The notes beneath the pieces were generated by a model. It saw only the letters and a list, made by a program, of their open reading frames with translations, did no database searches and was not told where the DNA came from. 64,000 nucleotides of DNA from CAVVNN01 sp963749605 (GTDB lineage Bacteria; Actinomycetota; Thermoleophilia; Solirubrobacterales; 70-9). Positions 55,820 to 64,000 of the stretch are shown in pieces. The stretch spans positions 930,001 to 994,000 of the forward strand of contig CAVVNN010000002.1 in assembly GCA_963749605.1 (NCBI GenBank), given 5' to 3'. Position numbers and translations under genes: made by a program. Each line of letters opens with the position of its first letter. Positions within the stretch are counted from its first letter, which is position 1.

Positions 55820-57026
55820 TTAGCTGAAGATGGTGTGCCGCCCCCGCCCCACGCCACATCTCCTGGGAGCCGGGAGGCAATTGGCCCTTGGCGCAGGAGG
55901 AGATCGTTTCATCGCCCCAGCTGTAGTCGGCGCCGGAGTAATCGGCTCGGCCGCTTAGCTCGACGCAGAGTTCACGGTATTGATCGTCAGTTGAGTCGGT
56001 CATTGGACCGAAGGCGCGGGCGACCACGGTCTCGGTCTCGGTCGTGTAGCGGATGGCCCGCCGCATCGACGGGCCGCCTCCCGAGGGAGGCTTGGGGTGC
56101 TGGATGCCGTAGTCACCGAAGGCAAGCGGGCGAGACAGGCCAACCTTGTTGAGATCGCCCCAGAGCTCCCACTCGTGGCGCTTGATCGTGCCGACCGTGC
56201 CCTCTTTGATCTCGCTCATCGCAGCGGGAATCGAAGTCCCGAGCAGGGTCACCGTCCGCCACTCGGCAACGCCGATCATCTTCTCCAGTTCAGCCGCCAG
56301 CAGCTTGACATCAAACTCATCATCGGGATCGATGTAGGTCATATCGATCAGCAGGTCAGAATCTGCGACAGCCAAACCTAGCTTTTCCAGCGCATCAGTA
56401 AGCCGGGATTTGTGGCTCTCCCCGGGACCGAAGGCGAGTTCGCGGAAGCGATAGCGCACAGCGAGTCCATGACCGTCGGCTATCGCGCAGTTGGCGACCG
56501 AGTTCACGCAGACGCCGAAGTTCTCGCCGATTGGGGCGACAGGCATGAACTTCGCGTCACGTTTGCGCATTGCCTCGTAGAGACGGTCGAGAACCGGAAC
56601 GATTCCCTTCCCGGTCTTCACCTTCACCTTTGGAGAGAGACGGGAGATATCTAGATAGAAGGGATGCTCTCCTACAGCTTCGGCCATCCGTTTCGACCAA
56701 CCGGTGAAGCGGGTCGAGCTGAGATCGTCCACGGAATCAACAGGTCCTAGGTAGTGCAAGATCGGAGTGGTGCGCTCCCAGACGCCGGCTCGTGTATTCG
56801 CCAAGGCGGCGCGCTCGCCGGCACGGTCGAGCACAGAGGGGACGTAGCTGCGCTTGCCGCTCGGCAGCGGCTCCAATGGCGCTGACTGTTCGAAGGTGGT
56901 CTGCAACGAATCCTCCACGTCGCCGGGGCCTGATAGCTTATAACCCCAGACGTTATAGAAGTCAAGAGCAATCATCGAAATCAACTGGCAAGACTCCAAG
57001 TTGCGCAAGAGCTGCGCGAAAGACAA
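55794..57026 (-). CDS. T4 beta-protein family (start uncertain)
   Basis: Up to 410 residues on the minus strand. From SYVPSVLDRAGERAALANTR (the family start pattern YVPxxxxRxGExxAL) through TPILHYLGPVDSVDDLSSTR, FYLDISRLSPKVKVKTGKGI, DLLIDMTYIDPDDEFDVKLL and HEWELWGDLNKVGLSRPLAF to FGDYGIQHPKPPSG, it matches the beta protein family of phage T4 and many bacterial accessory loci. The first 40-50 codons overlap the toxin-antitoxin promoter and a palindrome, so GTG 56918 may be the real start. It is normally paired with sce7726, as here, but convergently. Confidence 0.78.
   Translation of the reverse strand: MSFAQLLRNLESCQLISMIALDFYNVWGYKLSGPGDVEDSLQTTFEQSAPLEPLPSGKRSYVPSVLDRAGERAALANTRAGVWERTTPILHYLGPVDSVDDLSSTRFTGWSKRMAEAVGEHPFYLDISRLSPKVKVKTGKGIVPVLDRLYEAMRKRDAKFMPVAPIGENFGVCVNSVANCAIADGHGLAVRYRFRELAFGPGESHKSRLTDALEKLGLAVADSDLLIDMTYIDPDDEFDVKLLAAELEKMIGVAEWRTVTLLGTSIPAAMSEIKEGTVGTIKRHEWELWGDLNKVGLSRPLAFGDYGIQHPKPPSGGGPSMRRAIRYTTETETVVARAFGPMTDSTDDQYRELCVELSGRADYSGADYSWGDETISSCAKGQLPPGSQEMWRGAGAAHHLQLISDQLEAV
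56939..56957. promoter_or_regulatory. inverted repeat TATAAC-N7-GTTATA before higBA
   Basis: TATAAC (56939-56944) and GTTATA (56952-56957) form perfect arms 44 bases before the HigB start, the usual place for HigA autorepression. It overlaps the 5' end of the divergent beta-protein frame. Confidence 0.5.
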
Positions 57027-57312
57027 GACGGGGCGCCGAAAATGGGGAGAGGCGCACTGGAAGGTCTTGCGGAACCGGATCTCAGCGATGGAGGCGGCGC
57101 CGACGCTGGCAGATCTCGCGACTATGCCGGGACGTACCCATCAGCTGCGCGCCGATCGAAAGGGCCAGTTCGCGATCGGGCTGTGGCGCGGGTACCGCCT
57201 CATATTCGAGCCCGATCATGACCTACTGCCCCTCAACAGCGATGGTGGAGTGGAACTGGGAAAAGTGACACGAATATTGATCAGAGAGGTGGTCGACTAC
57301 CATGATGGTTGA
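57001..57312 (+). CDS. higB: HigB/RelE-type toxin
   Basis: 103 residues from TTG 57001. RNRISAMEAAPTLADLATMP then GRTHQLRADRKGQFAIGLWR and GYRLIFEPDHDLLPLNSDGG with VTRILIREVVDYHDG match the plasmid-maintenance killer (HigB) fold: the LxxLxxxPGRxHxLxxDxxGxxxIxL core and the final I-x-E-x-x-D-Y-H. These toxins cleave mRNA on the ribosome. It precedes its antitoxin with an 11-base overlap, the toxin-first order typical of hig loci. Confidence 0.87.
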   Translation: MRKSCAKDKTGRRKWGEAHWKVLRNRISAMEAAPTLADLATMPGRTHQLRADRKGQFAIGLWRGYRLIFEPDHDLLPLNSDGGVELGKVTRILIREVVDYHDG

Positions 57313-58387
57313 GGAGACGAACTGGCGCGATTGGGCAGTTCCTCCGGGGGAGATCCTCCTTGAAGTACTGGATGAGCGACAGATGTCCCAATCGGAGCTG
57401 GCTCGGCGAATGGGCCGTCCAGTCAAGACGATCAACGAGATCGTCCACGCAAAGGCCGCGCTGACGACCGATACGGCGATTCAACTCGAGCTGGCACTGG
57501 GCATCAGCGCCGGCCTCTGGAACAACCTTGAGACCCACTACAGAGCACACCTCTCCCGGGCGCGGTCCTGCAAAAGCCTGAAGGCGGGGGAGAGATGGGC
57601 TGAGTCCTTTCCGATCAAGGACCTGGTCAAGGCGGGCCTGATTGGCCGTCCAGAGAGCGCTCCTGACAAAACCGCAAAGATCCTCACTTACTTCGGTGTG
57701 AGCAACCCGCAGGCCTGGCAGTCGCAATGGGAGAAGATCTCAGCGGCGTACCGCGCCTCCCCTTCCCACGAATCGAGCTTTCCGGCGGTGGCAGCATGGC
57801 TGCGCTGGGGAGAATTGCTCGCAGCGCAGACGGAAGCGCCGTCCTTTGACCCAAAGGCGCTCCCGGGAATCTTGGTGAAGACCAGGCAACTGACTCGGCA
57901 GGATCCCGCACTAGCGATTCAGCAAACTCAAGAGCTCTGCAGAGATGCCGGGATCATCGTCTTGATAACACCTGAGTTCTCTGCGACTCGCCTCAGCGGA
58001 GCTGCTCGGCGGCTCGCAAATGGCCGCGCATTGATCCAGTTGAGCGCACGCCACAAGACGGACGATCAACTCTGGTTCAGCTTCTACCACGAGGCAGCGC
58101 ACCTGCTGGAGGACCGCCGCATTGACCGGCTTGATCCCGCGGATCCCAGTGAACGCGTGAACGATGAGGCCGAGGAAGCCGCAGACCGCTTCGCCCGTGA
58201 GTCCCTCATCGCTTCACGCGAGTATGAGAAGTTCCTTGAAGATAAAATCTTTTCGGTCGATGCGATTCGGAAGTTTGCGAAAGACCAGGGCATCGCACCT
58301 GGGATCGTCGTCGGTCGTCTCCAGAGGGAAGGACAACTCCAATGGTCCCAACTCAATAACCTCAAGAAGAAGGTAAGGCTTGGTTAA
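57302..58387 (+). CDS. higA: HigA antitoxin fused to ImmA/IrrE metallopeptidase
   Basis: 361 residues from ATG 57302. The HTH domain is WAVPPGEILLEVLDERQMSQ then SELARRMGRPVKTINEIVHA and ALTTDTAIQLELALGISAGL, the HigA XRE pattern. A linker of about 110 residues follows. The C-terminal ImmA/IrrE (COG2856) protease has LWFSFYHEAAHLLEDRRIDR with zinc motif HEAAH, then NDEAEEAADRFARESLIASR. Fusions of this kind, often annotated as HigA-family antitoxin, can degrade or sense regulators. It may combine toxin neutralisation with proteolytic triggering. Confidence 0.88.
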   Translation: MMVEETNWRDWAVPPGEILLEVLDERQMSQSELARRMGRPVKTINEIVHAKAALTTDTAIQLELALGISAGLWNNLETHYRAHLSRARSCKSLKAGERWAESFPIKDLVKAGLIGRPESAPDKTAKILTYFGVSNPQAWQSQWEKISAAYRASPSHESSFPAVAAWLRWGELLAAQTEAPSFDPKALPGILVKTRQLTRQDPALAIQQTQELCRDAGIIVLITPEFSATRLSGAARRLANGRALIQLSARHKTDDQLWFSFYHEAAHLLEDRRIDRLDPADPSERVNDEAEEAADRFARESLIASREYEKFLEDKIFSVDAIRKFAKDQGIAPGIVVGRLQREGQLQWSQLNNLKKKVRLG

Positions 58388-58762
58388 GTTGGACCTGACC
58401 CGTTTCAGTGGTCACGAACTGAGCATTTCTGACCCAAACCGCGCCCAACTGAGAGCACCTAACGTGGCCAGTATGGAACTAGCCTAGAAACCTTCGATCC
58501 GGGAGCTCTTTTCGCTCGCTCTCAGCGAGTCCGCAACCGCCACCGACTACTCAGCTGCTGGGTTTGTCCGAGGCACGTCGGGTACAGGTCGGCTCCCGCG
58601 GCGACCCTGGCTGAAATGCGCACCGCGCTGGGTTGCGCTCCCAATTCGCGGCACCCCGTGCGATAGATAGGCAATAGGCATCACGCCGAATGTTGCGACC
58701 GGGGCTCAGACTAGGGTTTCGCCAGCCGCGGTTCCCTCAAATATCAGGGACGGCCGGTTCCG
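58388..58762. other. 375-base gap upstream of the restriction-modification genes
   Basis: No gene seen. Short inverted repeats, GCTCGCTCTCAGCGAG (58512-58527), could be a terminator for the toxin-antitoxin operon. The last 100 bases before 58763 presumably hold the Mod promoter, though no clear -35/-10 was found. Confidence 0.45.
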
Positions 58763-60910
58763 ATGGCGCGCCTCGAAGACCTCATCAACAATGTTAAAGA
58801 CACCGCGCTGAGGAACGCGCTTGCGCACGAGGTGCGTGCCCTCAAGCGACGGATGCCGTTTGGCCTCGTGTTTGAGCGCCATTTGCCAGAGAACGTCGTT
58901 CTGCCGCACAGCGCTGGAGTTCAGGTGGGCGATCAGGTCCGATTTCGCGACAACGGTCAAAGCCAGGGAGAGCTTCGTGTGCTGCGACGGTCTAACGACC
59001 GCGTGGTGTATGTAGATGAGGATGGCGAAGAGGGCAAAGCAAATCTAGAGGAGCTTTTTGTCGTCAAGACATTCGGGGAGAGCGTGTACCCGACCCTCAC
59101 ATCGCTTGGAACCGTCGTGCGGTGTGAGGATCGACCGTATCACGCAGTTATCAATGGCGAGAATTACCACTCGCTGCAGGTTCTGCTGCATAGCTGGGAA
59201 GGGCGTGTTGACTGCATCTACATTGACCCCCCATACAACACCGGTGCCCGCGACTGGAAGTACAACAACCGCTATGTGGACGACAATGACACCTGGCGAC
59301 ATTCTAAGTGGCTGTCGTTTATGGAGAAGCGCTTCAAGCTTGCCAAGCGGCTCTTGAACGATGCCGGCGTTCTTATCGTGACGATTGATGAACACGAGGT
59401 TCACCATCTTGGCGTCTTGCTGGAGCAGCTATTCCCCGAGTACGAGCGCCAGATGGTGTCCATCGTGAACAACCCGAAGGGCGTCACCCGTCCCCAGGGC
59501 GGGCTTTCCCGAGTTGAGGAGTACGCACTGTTCTGCTTCCCAGCGGGAACGATCATGGAAGGACTGGGCGACGATCTTCTGACGCCACTCAAGTCCAAAT
59601 CAGAGGAAGAGCTTGTTACCTCGGGCAAGCCGCCCCGCTGGCAGGGCCTGCTGCACTCAGGTGAGGATCATCAGCGCGAGGATCGCCCGCGCATGTTCTA
59701 TCCAGTTCTGATCGATACGGAGCGGGGCGCTGTCGTCGGCGCAGGCGAGCCGCTCCTTCCAATTGAGAACAGCAAGGGAGAGGAAGAGTGGCCCGAGCCG
59801 GATTTGGATGCAAAGGTCGAAGGGCATACTGCGGTCTGGCCCATTCGCAAGGATGGCTCGTGGGGTCGCTGGTATATCGGTGCGGATACGCTGCGCCAGT
59901 TCGCCTCGAAAGGCTACGTCCGTCTCGGTCGCCACGACACGAAGCGCAAGACGTGGGCAATGCAATACCTGTTCAGGTCGCTGCGCGAACAGATAGGTGA
60001 CGGACGCATTGAAATCATCAGCTACGACAAGAAACGCAACTCCGTCGAGCTGCGCTATGCCAGAGTACCAACGCGGCGCATCAAGACCGTCTGGCATCGC
60101 AGTCGCCATGACGCGGGCGCCTACGGGTCGGACCTACTGTCGACTTTCCTCGGCGAGCGGAAGTTCCCTTTCCCAAAGTCTCTTTACGCTGTTCGAGACA
60201 CGCTCGCCGCTGTTGTTGGCAACAAGCCCGATGCCTTGGTCGTTGATTTCTTCGCAGGAAGTGGCACGACTCTTCACGCCACCGCGCTACTCAACGCGGA
60301 GGATAACGGCAGGCGGCAGTGCATCCTGGTCACCAACAATGAGGTCGATGAGAAATGCGCCAAAAAGATGGCGGGCGAAGGCCATCATCCTGGCGATTCC
60401 GAGTTCGAGGCATGTGGCATATTCGAAGCAGTCACGCGTCCCCGAACCGAAGCCGCCATCTCTGGGCAGCGTCCTGATGGCAAGCCCATTGAGGGTTCGT
60501 ACTTGGACGAACGGCTCTACTCGCAGGGTTTTGAGGAGAACTGCGAGTTCTTTCGTCTCGACTACCTAAACCCAGACGACGTCGAGCTTGGTCATGCGTT
60601 CGCCGCCATCCACCCGCTGCTCTGGCTCACCGCTGGCGCAAAGACCAAGCGCACCGACATCGATCCGGCTAAGAAGTGGTCGATCGTCGCCGATGCCGGC
60701 TACGCCGTCCTGTTCGAGGCGGTCGCGATACGTAGATTCATTGCGGCTCTCAACAAAAAGCCCGGCGGCATCGAGCATCTGTTTCTAGTCACCGACTCGG
60801 AGGACGCTTACGCTGAGATGGTCGAGGCTGTTGGGCCTGGGTACACGACCCACATGCTCTACCGCGACTATCTCCGCAGCTTTCGCATCGACGCTGTGGC
60901 TACCTCGTGA
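58763..60910 (+). CDS. mod: type III-like DNA adenine methyltransferase (Mod)
   Basis: 715 residues from ATG 58763. Motif IV is VDCIYIDPPYNTGARDWKYN (DPPY), followed by WLSFMEKRFKLAKRLLNDAG and VLIVTIDEHEVHHLGVLLEQ. The SAM-binding motif I comes late, VVDFFAGSGTTLHATALLNA, the beta-class order of type III Mod and related N6-adenine methyltransferases. An N-terminal region of about 95 residues (to VVKTFGESVYPTLTSLGTVV) precedes it. The C-terminal 180 residues are a target-recognition-like part. The stop overlaps the next GTG start (GTGA), forming a coupled pair with Res. Confidence 0.9.
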   Translation: MARLEDLINNVKDTALRNALAHEVRALKRRMPFGLVFERHLPENVVLPHSAGVQVGDQVRFRDNGQSQGELRVLRRSNDRVVYVDEDGEEGKANLEELFVVKTFGESVYPTLTSLGTVVRCEDRPYHAVINGENYHSLQVLLHSWEGRVDCIYIDPPYNTGARDWKYNNRYVDDNDTWRHSKWLSFMEKRFKLAKRLLNDAGVLIVTIDEHEVHHLGVLLEQLFPEYERQMVSIVNNPKGVTRPQGGLSRVEEYALFCFPAGTIMEGLGDDLLTPLKSKSEEELVTSGKPPRWQGLLHSGEDHQREDRPRMFYPVLIDTERGAVVGAGEPLLPIENSKGEEEWPEPDLDAKVEGHTAVWPIRKDGSWGRWYIGADTLRQFASKGYVRLGRHDTKRKTWAMQYLFRSLREQIGDGRIEIISYDKKRNSVELRYARVPTRRIKTVWHRSRHDAGAYGSDLLSTFLGERKFPFPKSLYAVRDTLAAVVGNKPDALVVDFFAGSGTTLHATALLNAEDNGRRQCILVTNNEVDEKCAKKMAGEGHHPGDSEFEACGIFEAVTRPRTEAAISGQRPDGKPIEGSYLDERLYSQGFEENCEFFRLDYLNPDDVELGHAFAAIHPLLWLTAGAKTKRTDIDPAKKWSIVADAGYAVLFEAVAIRRFIAALNKKPGGIEHLFLVTDSEDAYAEMVEAVGPGYTTHMLYRDYLRSFRIDAVATS

Positions 60911-63399
60911 AACTGACGCTAAAGGACTTCCAAACCGAAGCAGTCACACGCCTGCGACAGCTTGCGGCGCGTGCCGCGGATGCAGTCGAGGACGAAGGGC
61001 CACAGTCGCTGGTCCTCGCTGCACCCACCGGCTCCGGCAAGACCGTCATTGTCGCGGCGTGGATGGAGAACCTCGTCGAGGGGGACGAGGATCACCCACC
61101 TGACCAACACGCCACCTTCCTGTGGCTTACGGATCAGCCGGAGCTCAACGAGCAGACCCGCCGGAAGTTCGACTCTGGTTCCACGACGTTCAAGGGTTAC
61201 GAGCTTGTAACCATCGACGGTACCTTCCATGCGGAAGTCTTCGAGTCAGGGAAAGTCTACTTTCTCAATACCCAGAAGCTTGGTCGAACTGCGAACCTCG
61301 GCAAGCGCGGTGAGCATCGGACCTACACCCTCTGGGACACGATCGCAAATACTGCCGAGCAGCGCCCAGGCAGCTTCTGGATCGTCATCGACGAGGCGCA
61401 CAAGGGCATGGTGGCGAACCGAGCGGATGCCGAAGAGGCCGCCACCATCGTCCAGAAGTTCATCAAGGGTTCCGAGGGTGAGATACCGGCAATGCCGCTT
61501 ATCCTTGGTATCAGTGCAACGCCCGATCGCTTCACGACCCTCCTGGCTGGCACTCAACGCACGACCCGCCCCATCGTCAGCGTAGACCCGGACGCCGTTC
61601 GTGCGTCGGGTTTGCTCAAGGATGCGATAACACTCTTTCACCCGGAGGATTCTCAACCATCCGATCTCACTCTGCTGCGCGCCGCCGCGGAGCAGCTCAG
61701 GCGCTACGACGAGGAGTGGGGGGCTTACGCGATCCAGGAGCAGGCACCCCCCATTAGTGCGGTCTTAGTCATCCAGGTGGAGGACGCGAGCGCGAAGAAG
61801 ATCACGAAGACCGATCTCGCCGCATGCCTCAACATCATCGAGGAAGTTCTTGGGCCGCTAAATGACGTGGGTGTCGGCCACTCATTTCAGGAGGGCCATC
61901 CCCTTTCCGTGGGCGACGATCGTCACTTGCGCTACATCGCCCCAGCAGAGATCCAGAGCGATACAGACCTCAGGGTCGTCTTCTTCAAGCGCGCGCTGAC
62001 CACCGGGTGGGATTGTCCGCGAGCGGAGGTAATGATGAGCTTCCGCAAAGCGGTCGACCAAACGCTTGTTGCCCAGCTCGTCGGGCGCATGGTTCGCACG
62101 CCACTGGCCCGGTCAGTCAGTGGCAGCGAGTTCCTCAACTCCGTTTGCCTGTATCTACCGTACTACGACGAAGAAGCACTCGACTCCGTCATTGAGTACC
62201 TAACCAAACCCGATCCAGACATTAGCTTTCCCACTCGTGTCCAGCGTGGTGAGCGGCTCACCACGCTGAGCCGAAACCCCAGCCTCACCGAGGTTTTCGG
62301 CGCCGCCGAAGAGCTCATTACCTACAGGATCGAGAGGGCTTCAAAGCAGAGCAACATCCGCCGTTTACTACATCTAGGCCGACTGCTCGCCTGGGATAAG
62401 CTTGACGGGAAGGCTAGCGCCCAGTTCATCGACGAGCTCGTAGCGGTGCTGGAGAACGAGCAGGAAAAGGTCGCCGATTCCGGCGAGTTCTCAGATCGAC
62501 TTGCCGACGCAGCGATGATCGACGTGCGCTCCGTGACGGTCGCCTACGGAAGCACAGAGGCGGAGGCAGTGGCCAGCACCGAACTCGCAGCCGTGGCGGG
62601 CAATGTCGAGCATGCTTTCGGAGAGACGGGACGGAAGCTCGGAGGCGGCCTGAACGTCGCCTATCTAAAAGCCCGTGCGACTGGTAATGACGCCAAGCCC
62701 GTCAGCGCCATTAAGTTGGAGCTGTTCGCCCTGATTCAAGATGCGAACGTAATTAGGGCGGTCGAAGCGCGAGCGGGGGAGTTGCTGAACCAGGAACTGG
62801 AGAAGCACAAGGTTGCCATCCGAGCCTTGCCTGATGAGCGCCGACAGCTGTACCGCCACATCCGTCGTCAAGCTGCCAAGCCAGAGCCGGAGCCTTGGGA
62901 ACTCCCCAACAACATCGAAGGCGAGAAGGACGGGAACACGACGCTCCCCGATCACATGTACGTCAGCACGGACGGCAAGTACGCCTGTACGTTGAACAAC
63001 TGGGAGCGAGATGCGCTCAAAGAGGCACTTTCTGACAAAGGCGCCGTCGCCTGGTTGCGTAATGATCCACGAAAGCCGTGGTCGCTAACCGTGCCGTACG
63101 AGGTTGGCGAGGATTTCAGGTCGATGTATCCAGACTTCCTCGTATTTCGCCGGCAAGGCGACGGCCTCGTCTGTGACATTCTGGAGCCGCACTCGCTTTC
63201 GTTTCAGGACAGCGCAGCAAAGGCTAAGGGCCTCGCGGCCTTCGCCCGCGACCACGGCGACGAGTTTGGTCGCATTCAGCTCATCGCCAAGATCGGCGGG
63301 GGCTTCAAAAGGCTTCCCCTTGACGACATCGAGATCCGCGACAAGGTGCTAGCGGTCGCGACTGGTGAACACCTCAAACAGCTTTTCCAGAGCGTATAG
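60907..63399 (+). CDS. res: type III-like restriction helicase-nuclease (Res)
   Basis: 830 residues from GTG 60907. Helicase motifs: Walker A LAAPTGSGKTVIVAAWMENL, DEAH as FWIVIDEAHKGMVANRADAE, SAT as LGISATPDRF, then FFKRALTTGWDCPRAEVMMS and QTLVAQLVGRMVRTPLARSV (motifs V/VI). A long insertion-rich region follows. The C-terminal nuclease-like segment has DFRSMYPDFLVFRRQGDGLV then CDILEPHSLSFQDS, the PD...D/E-x-K pattern with His in place of Lys. With Mod it forms a two-subunit restriction-modification system that translocates and cuts unmethylated DNA. Confidence 0.87.
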   Translation: MKLTLKDFQTEAVTRLRQLAARAADAVEDEGPQSLVLAAPTGSGKTVIVAAWMENLVEGDEDHPPDQHATFLWLTDQPELNEQTRRKFDSGSTTFKGYELVTIDGTFHAEVFESGKVYFLNTQKLGRTANLGKRGEHRTYTLWDTIANTAEQRPGSFWIVIDEAHKGMVANRADAEEAATIVQKFIKGSEGEIPAMPLILGISATPDRFTTLLAGTQRTTRPIVSVDPDAVRASGLLKDAITLFHPEDSQPSDLTLLRAAAEQLRRYDEEWGAYAIQEQAPPISAVLVIQVEDASAKKITKTDLAACLNIIEEVLGPLNDVGVGHSFQEGHPLSVGDDRHLRYIAPAEIQSDTDLRVVFFKRALTTGWDCPRAEVMMSFRKAVDQTLVAQLVGRMVRTPLARSVSGSEFLNSVCLYLPYYDEEALDSVIEYLTKPDPDISFPTRVQRGERLTTLSRNPSLTEVFGAAEELITYRIERASKQSNIRRLLHLGRLLAWDKLDGKASAQFIDELVAVLENEQEKVADSGEFSDRLADAAMIDVRSVTVAYGSTEAEAVASTELAAVAGNVEHAFGETGRKLGGGLNVAYLKARATGNDAKPVSAIKLELFALIQDANVIRAVEARAGELLNQELEKHKVAIRALPDERRQLYRHIRRQAAKPEPEPWELPNNIEGEKDGNTTLPDHMYVSTDGKYACTLNNWERDALKEALSDKGAVAWLRNDPRKPWSLTVPYEVGEDFRSMYPDFLVFRRQGDGLVCDILEPHSLSFQDSAAKAKGLAAFARDHGDEFGRIQLIAKIGGGFKRLPLDDIEIRDKVLAVATGEHLKQLFQSV

Positions 63400-63402
63400 T
63401 GC

Positions 63403-63999
63403 TCAGCGGCTCGTGCTACTGGTTAGCCCCAAAGCCTGGAGTCGGGCCTGGAGCGTGTCTTTCGAGAGTTCGGCGCCATCCTGCTTGATGAAGTCGCTCG
63501 CAATCTGACCGAAGCCCGCCTTGCCGATACGCCTCACGACGTAGAGCTCCAAGAGCGCAAGGGTCGCGCGAGTCACGATGCATAGCGAGCTGTTGAATAT
63601 CTCGTGGTCATGTGCAGTTATCCGGGCAATCAGGTATGGGTCGATCGTTCCGTAGTTGGACTTGATGCGCATCCGCCAGAAGCAGTCGAATAGTGAGGTT
63701 GGGGCAAGAGATTGGGCGAACTTTGTGCGCTGTGCAGGCGGAATCCGAGACTTTCGTTCCTTGCGCTTCCAGTCTTCCTCCCTCTTGAGCAGGCGCGCCT
63801 CTCGGGTGCTGCGCAGCCAGGTTCCGTATCGTGGCCAGAAGGTCGGATCGACGCCCGACATCGTTGGGGCCGACAACACCTCCACATGGCTCGTACAGTC
63901 GACCTCTCGGTCGTTGAGGTACTGGCGCTCCCCTCGCATTGGGCAACCCATCGCAAGGAGATTCCAGGGCTCGGGAAAAAGGTCGCGCTGCTCGATCAT
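63403..63999 (-). CDS. hypothetical protein next to the RM genes (may continue past window)
   Basis: 198 codons from ATG 63999; the frame may extend beyond the edge. Parts: DREVDCTSHVEVLSAPTMSG, then a basic stretch (TWLRSTREARLLKREEDWKR), SLFDCFWRMRIKSNYGTIDP, and a helical FNSSLCIVTRATLALLELYV before RIGKAGFGQIASDFIKQDGA. The DPYLIAR..T..H..IFxxxLxxVTxxTLxLLE pattern suggests an all-helical domain, and the tail resembles a winged helix. Not recognised. It is convergent with Res (3 bases between stops) and probably belongs to the same island. Confidence 0.6.
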   Translation of the reverse strand: MIEQRDLFPEPWNLLAMGCPMRGERQYLNDREVDCTSHVEVLSAPTMSGVDPTFWPRYGTWLRSTREARLLKREEDWKRKERKSRIPPAQRTKFAQSLAPTSLFDCFWRMRIKSNYGTIDPYLIARITAHDHEIFNSSLCIVTRATLALLELYVVRRIGKAGFGQIASDFIKQDGAELSKDTLQARLQALGLTSSTSR

Positions 64000-64000
64000 C

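Noticed and set aside
1..64000. CRISPR array, prophage or insertion sequence
   Set aside because: No regularly spaced direct repeats, no phage structural or integrase genes, and no transposase were seen.

Overview
The base composition (high GC, GC-rich third positions), frequent GTG/TTG starts, translationally coupled operons and gene content (FolE2, a 380-residue primary sigma factor, deazaflavin-type DDN oxidoreductase, family-5 uracil-DNA glycosylase, paired MlaE/YrbE permeases, tandem-domain dCTP deaminase) point to an actinobacterium, most likely Thermoleophilia/Solirubrobacterales. This placement is inferred from gene families and style only; no rRNA is present.

Layout. 1-9 kb: acetolactate decarboxylase (cut by the window edge), SRP RNA, a cation:proton antiporter, tRNA-Val, ArfB-type ribosome rescue factor, pterin carbinolamine dehydratase, a GntR-regulator/MlaE-permease operon with a clear promoter and palindromic operator, a Zn alcohol dehydrogenase and a frame-disrupted HD-GYP gene. 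9.5-16.4 kb: MFS gene followed by a complete five-gene oligopeptide ABC importer, tightly coupled. 16.4-30.7 kb: ATP-dependent DNA ligase, dCTP deaminase/YtoQ pair, MerR and SDR genes, an ORF that runs straight through tRNA-Tyr, RpoD, FolE2, PgsA, an MMPL exporter with a ferritin-like lipoprotein, uracil-DNA glycosylase, an ArsR-type regulator and TMEM175-type channel. 30.7-32.5 kb: tRNA-Thr, a beta-propeller lipoprotein, an unusual hairpin-masked Shine-Dalgarno with a 14-codon ORF, and a serine-hydrolase remnant.

32.5-48 kb is an accessory, cassette-like region: small, mostly plus-strand genes of unknown function mixed with probable defence genes (AIPR abortive-infection protein, NERD nuclease, an HNH/recombinase-HTH protein, a PD-(D/E)XK-like protein). 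The spaces between them carry at least eleven copies of a short hairpin centred on CTTYGCGCGA, all on the plus strand and most lying just downstream of a stop codon. 48-54.8 kb returns to high-GC secreted/membrane proteins, an RHH antitoxin with an internally deleted PIN toxin, and an ECF sigma factor with a membrane-anchored beta-propeller partner. 55-64 kb is a compact defence island: sce7726 nuclease plus T4-beta-family protein, HigB toxin with a HigA-ImmA/IrrE fusion, and a type III-like Mod/Res restriction-modification pair.

Several core genes (HD-GYP, MFS, MerR, MMPL, the AbrB partner, two hypothetical genes) are broken by one- or few-base indels that restore sensible protein when shifted. 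This pattern suggests sequence errors in the assembly at least as much as gene decay, so calls of 'pseudogene' here should be read with that in mind.
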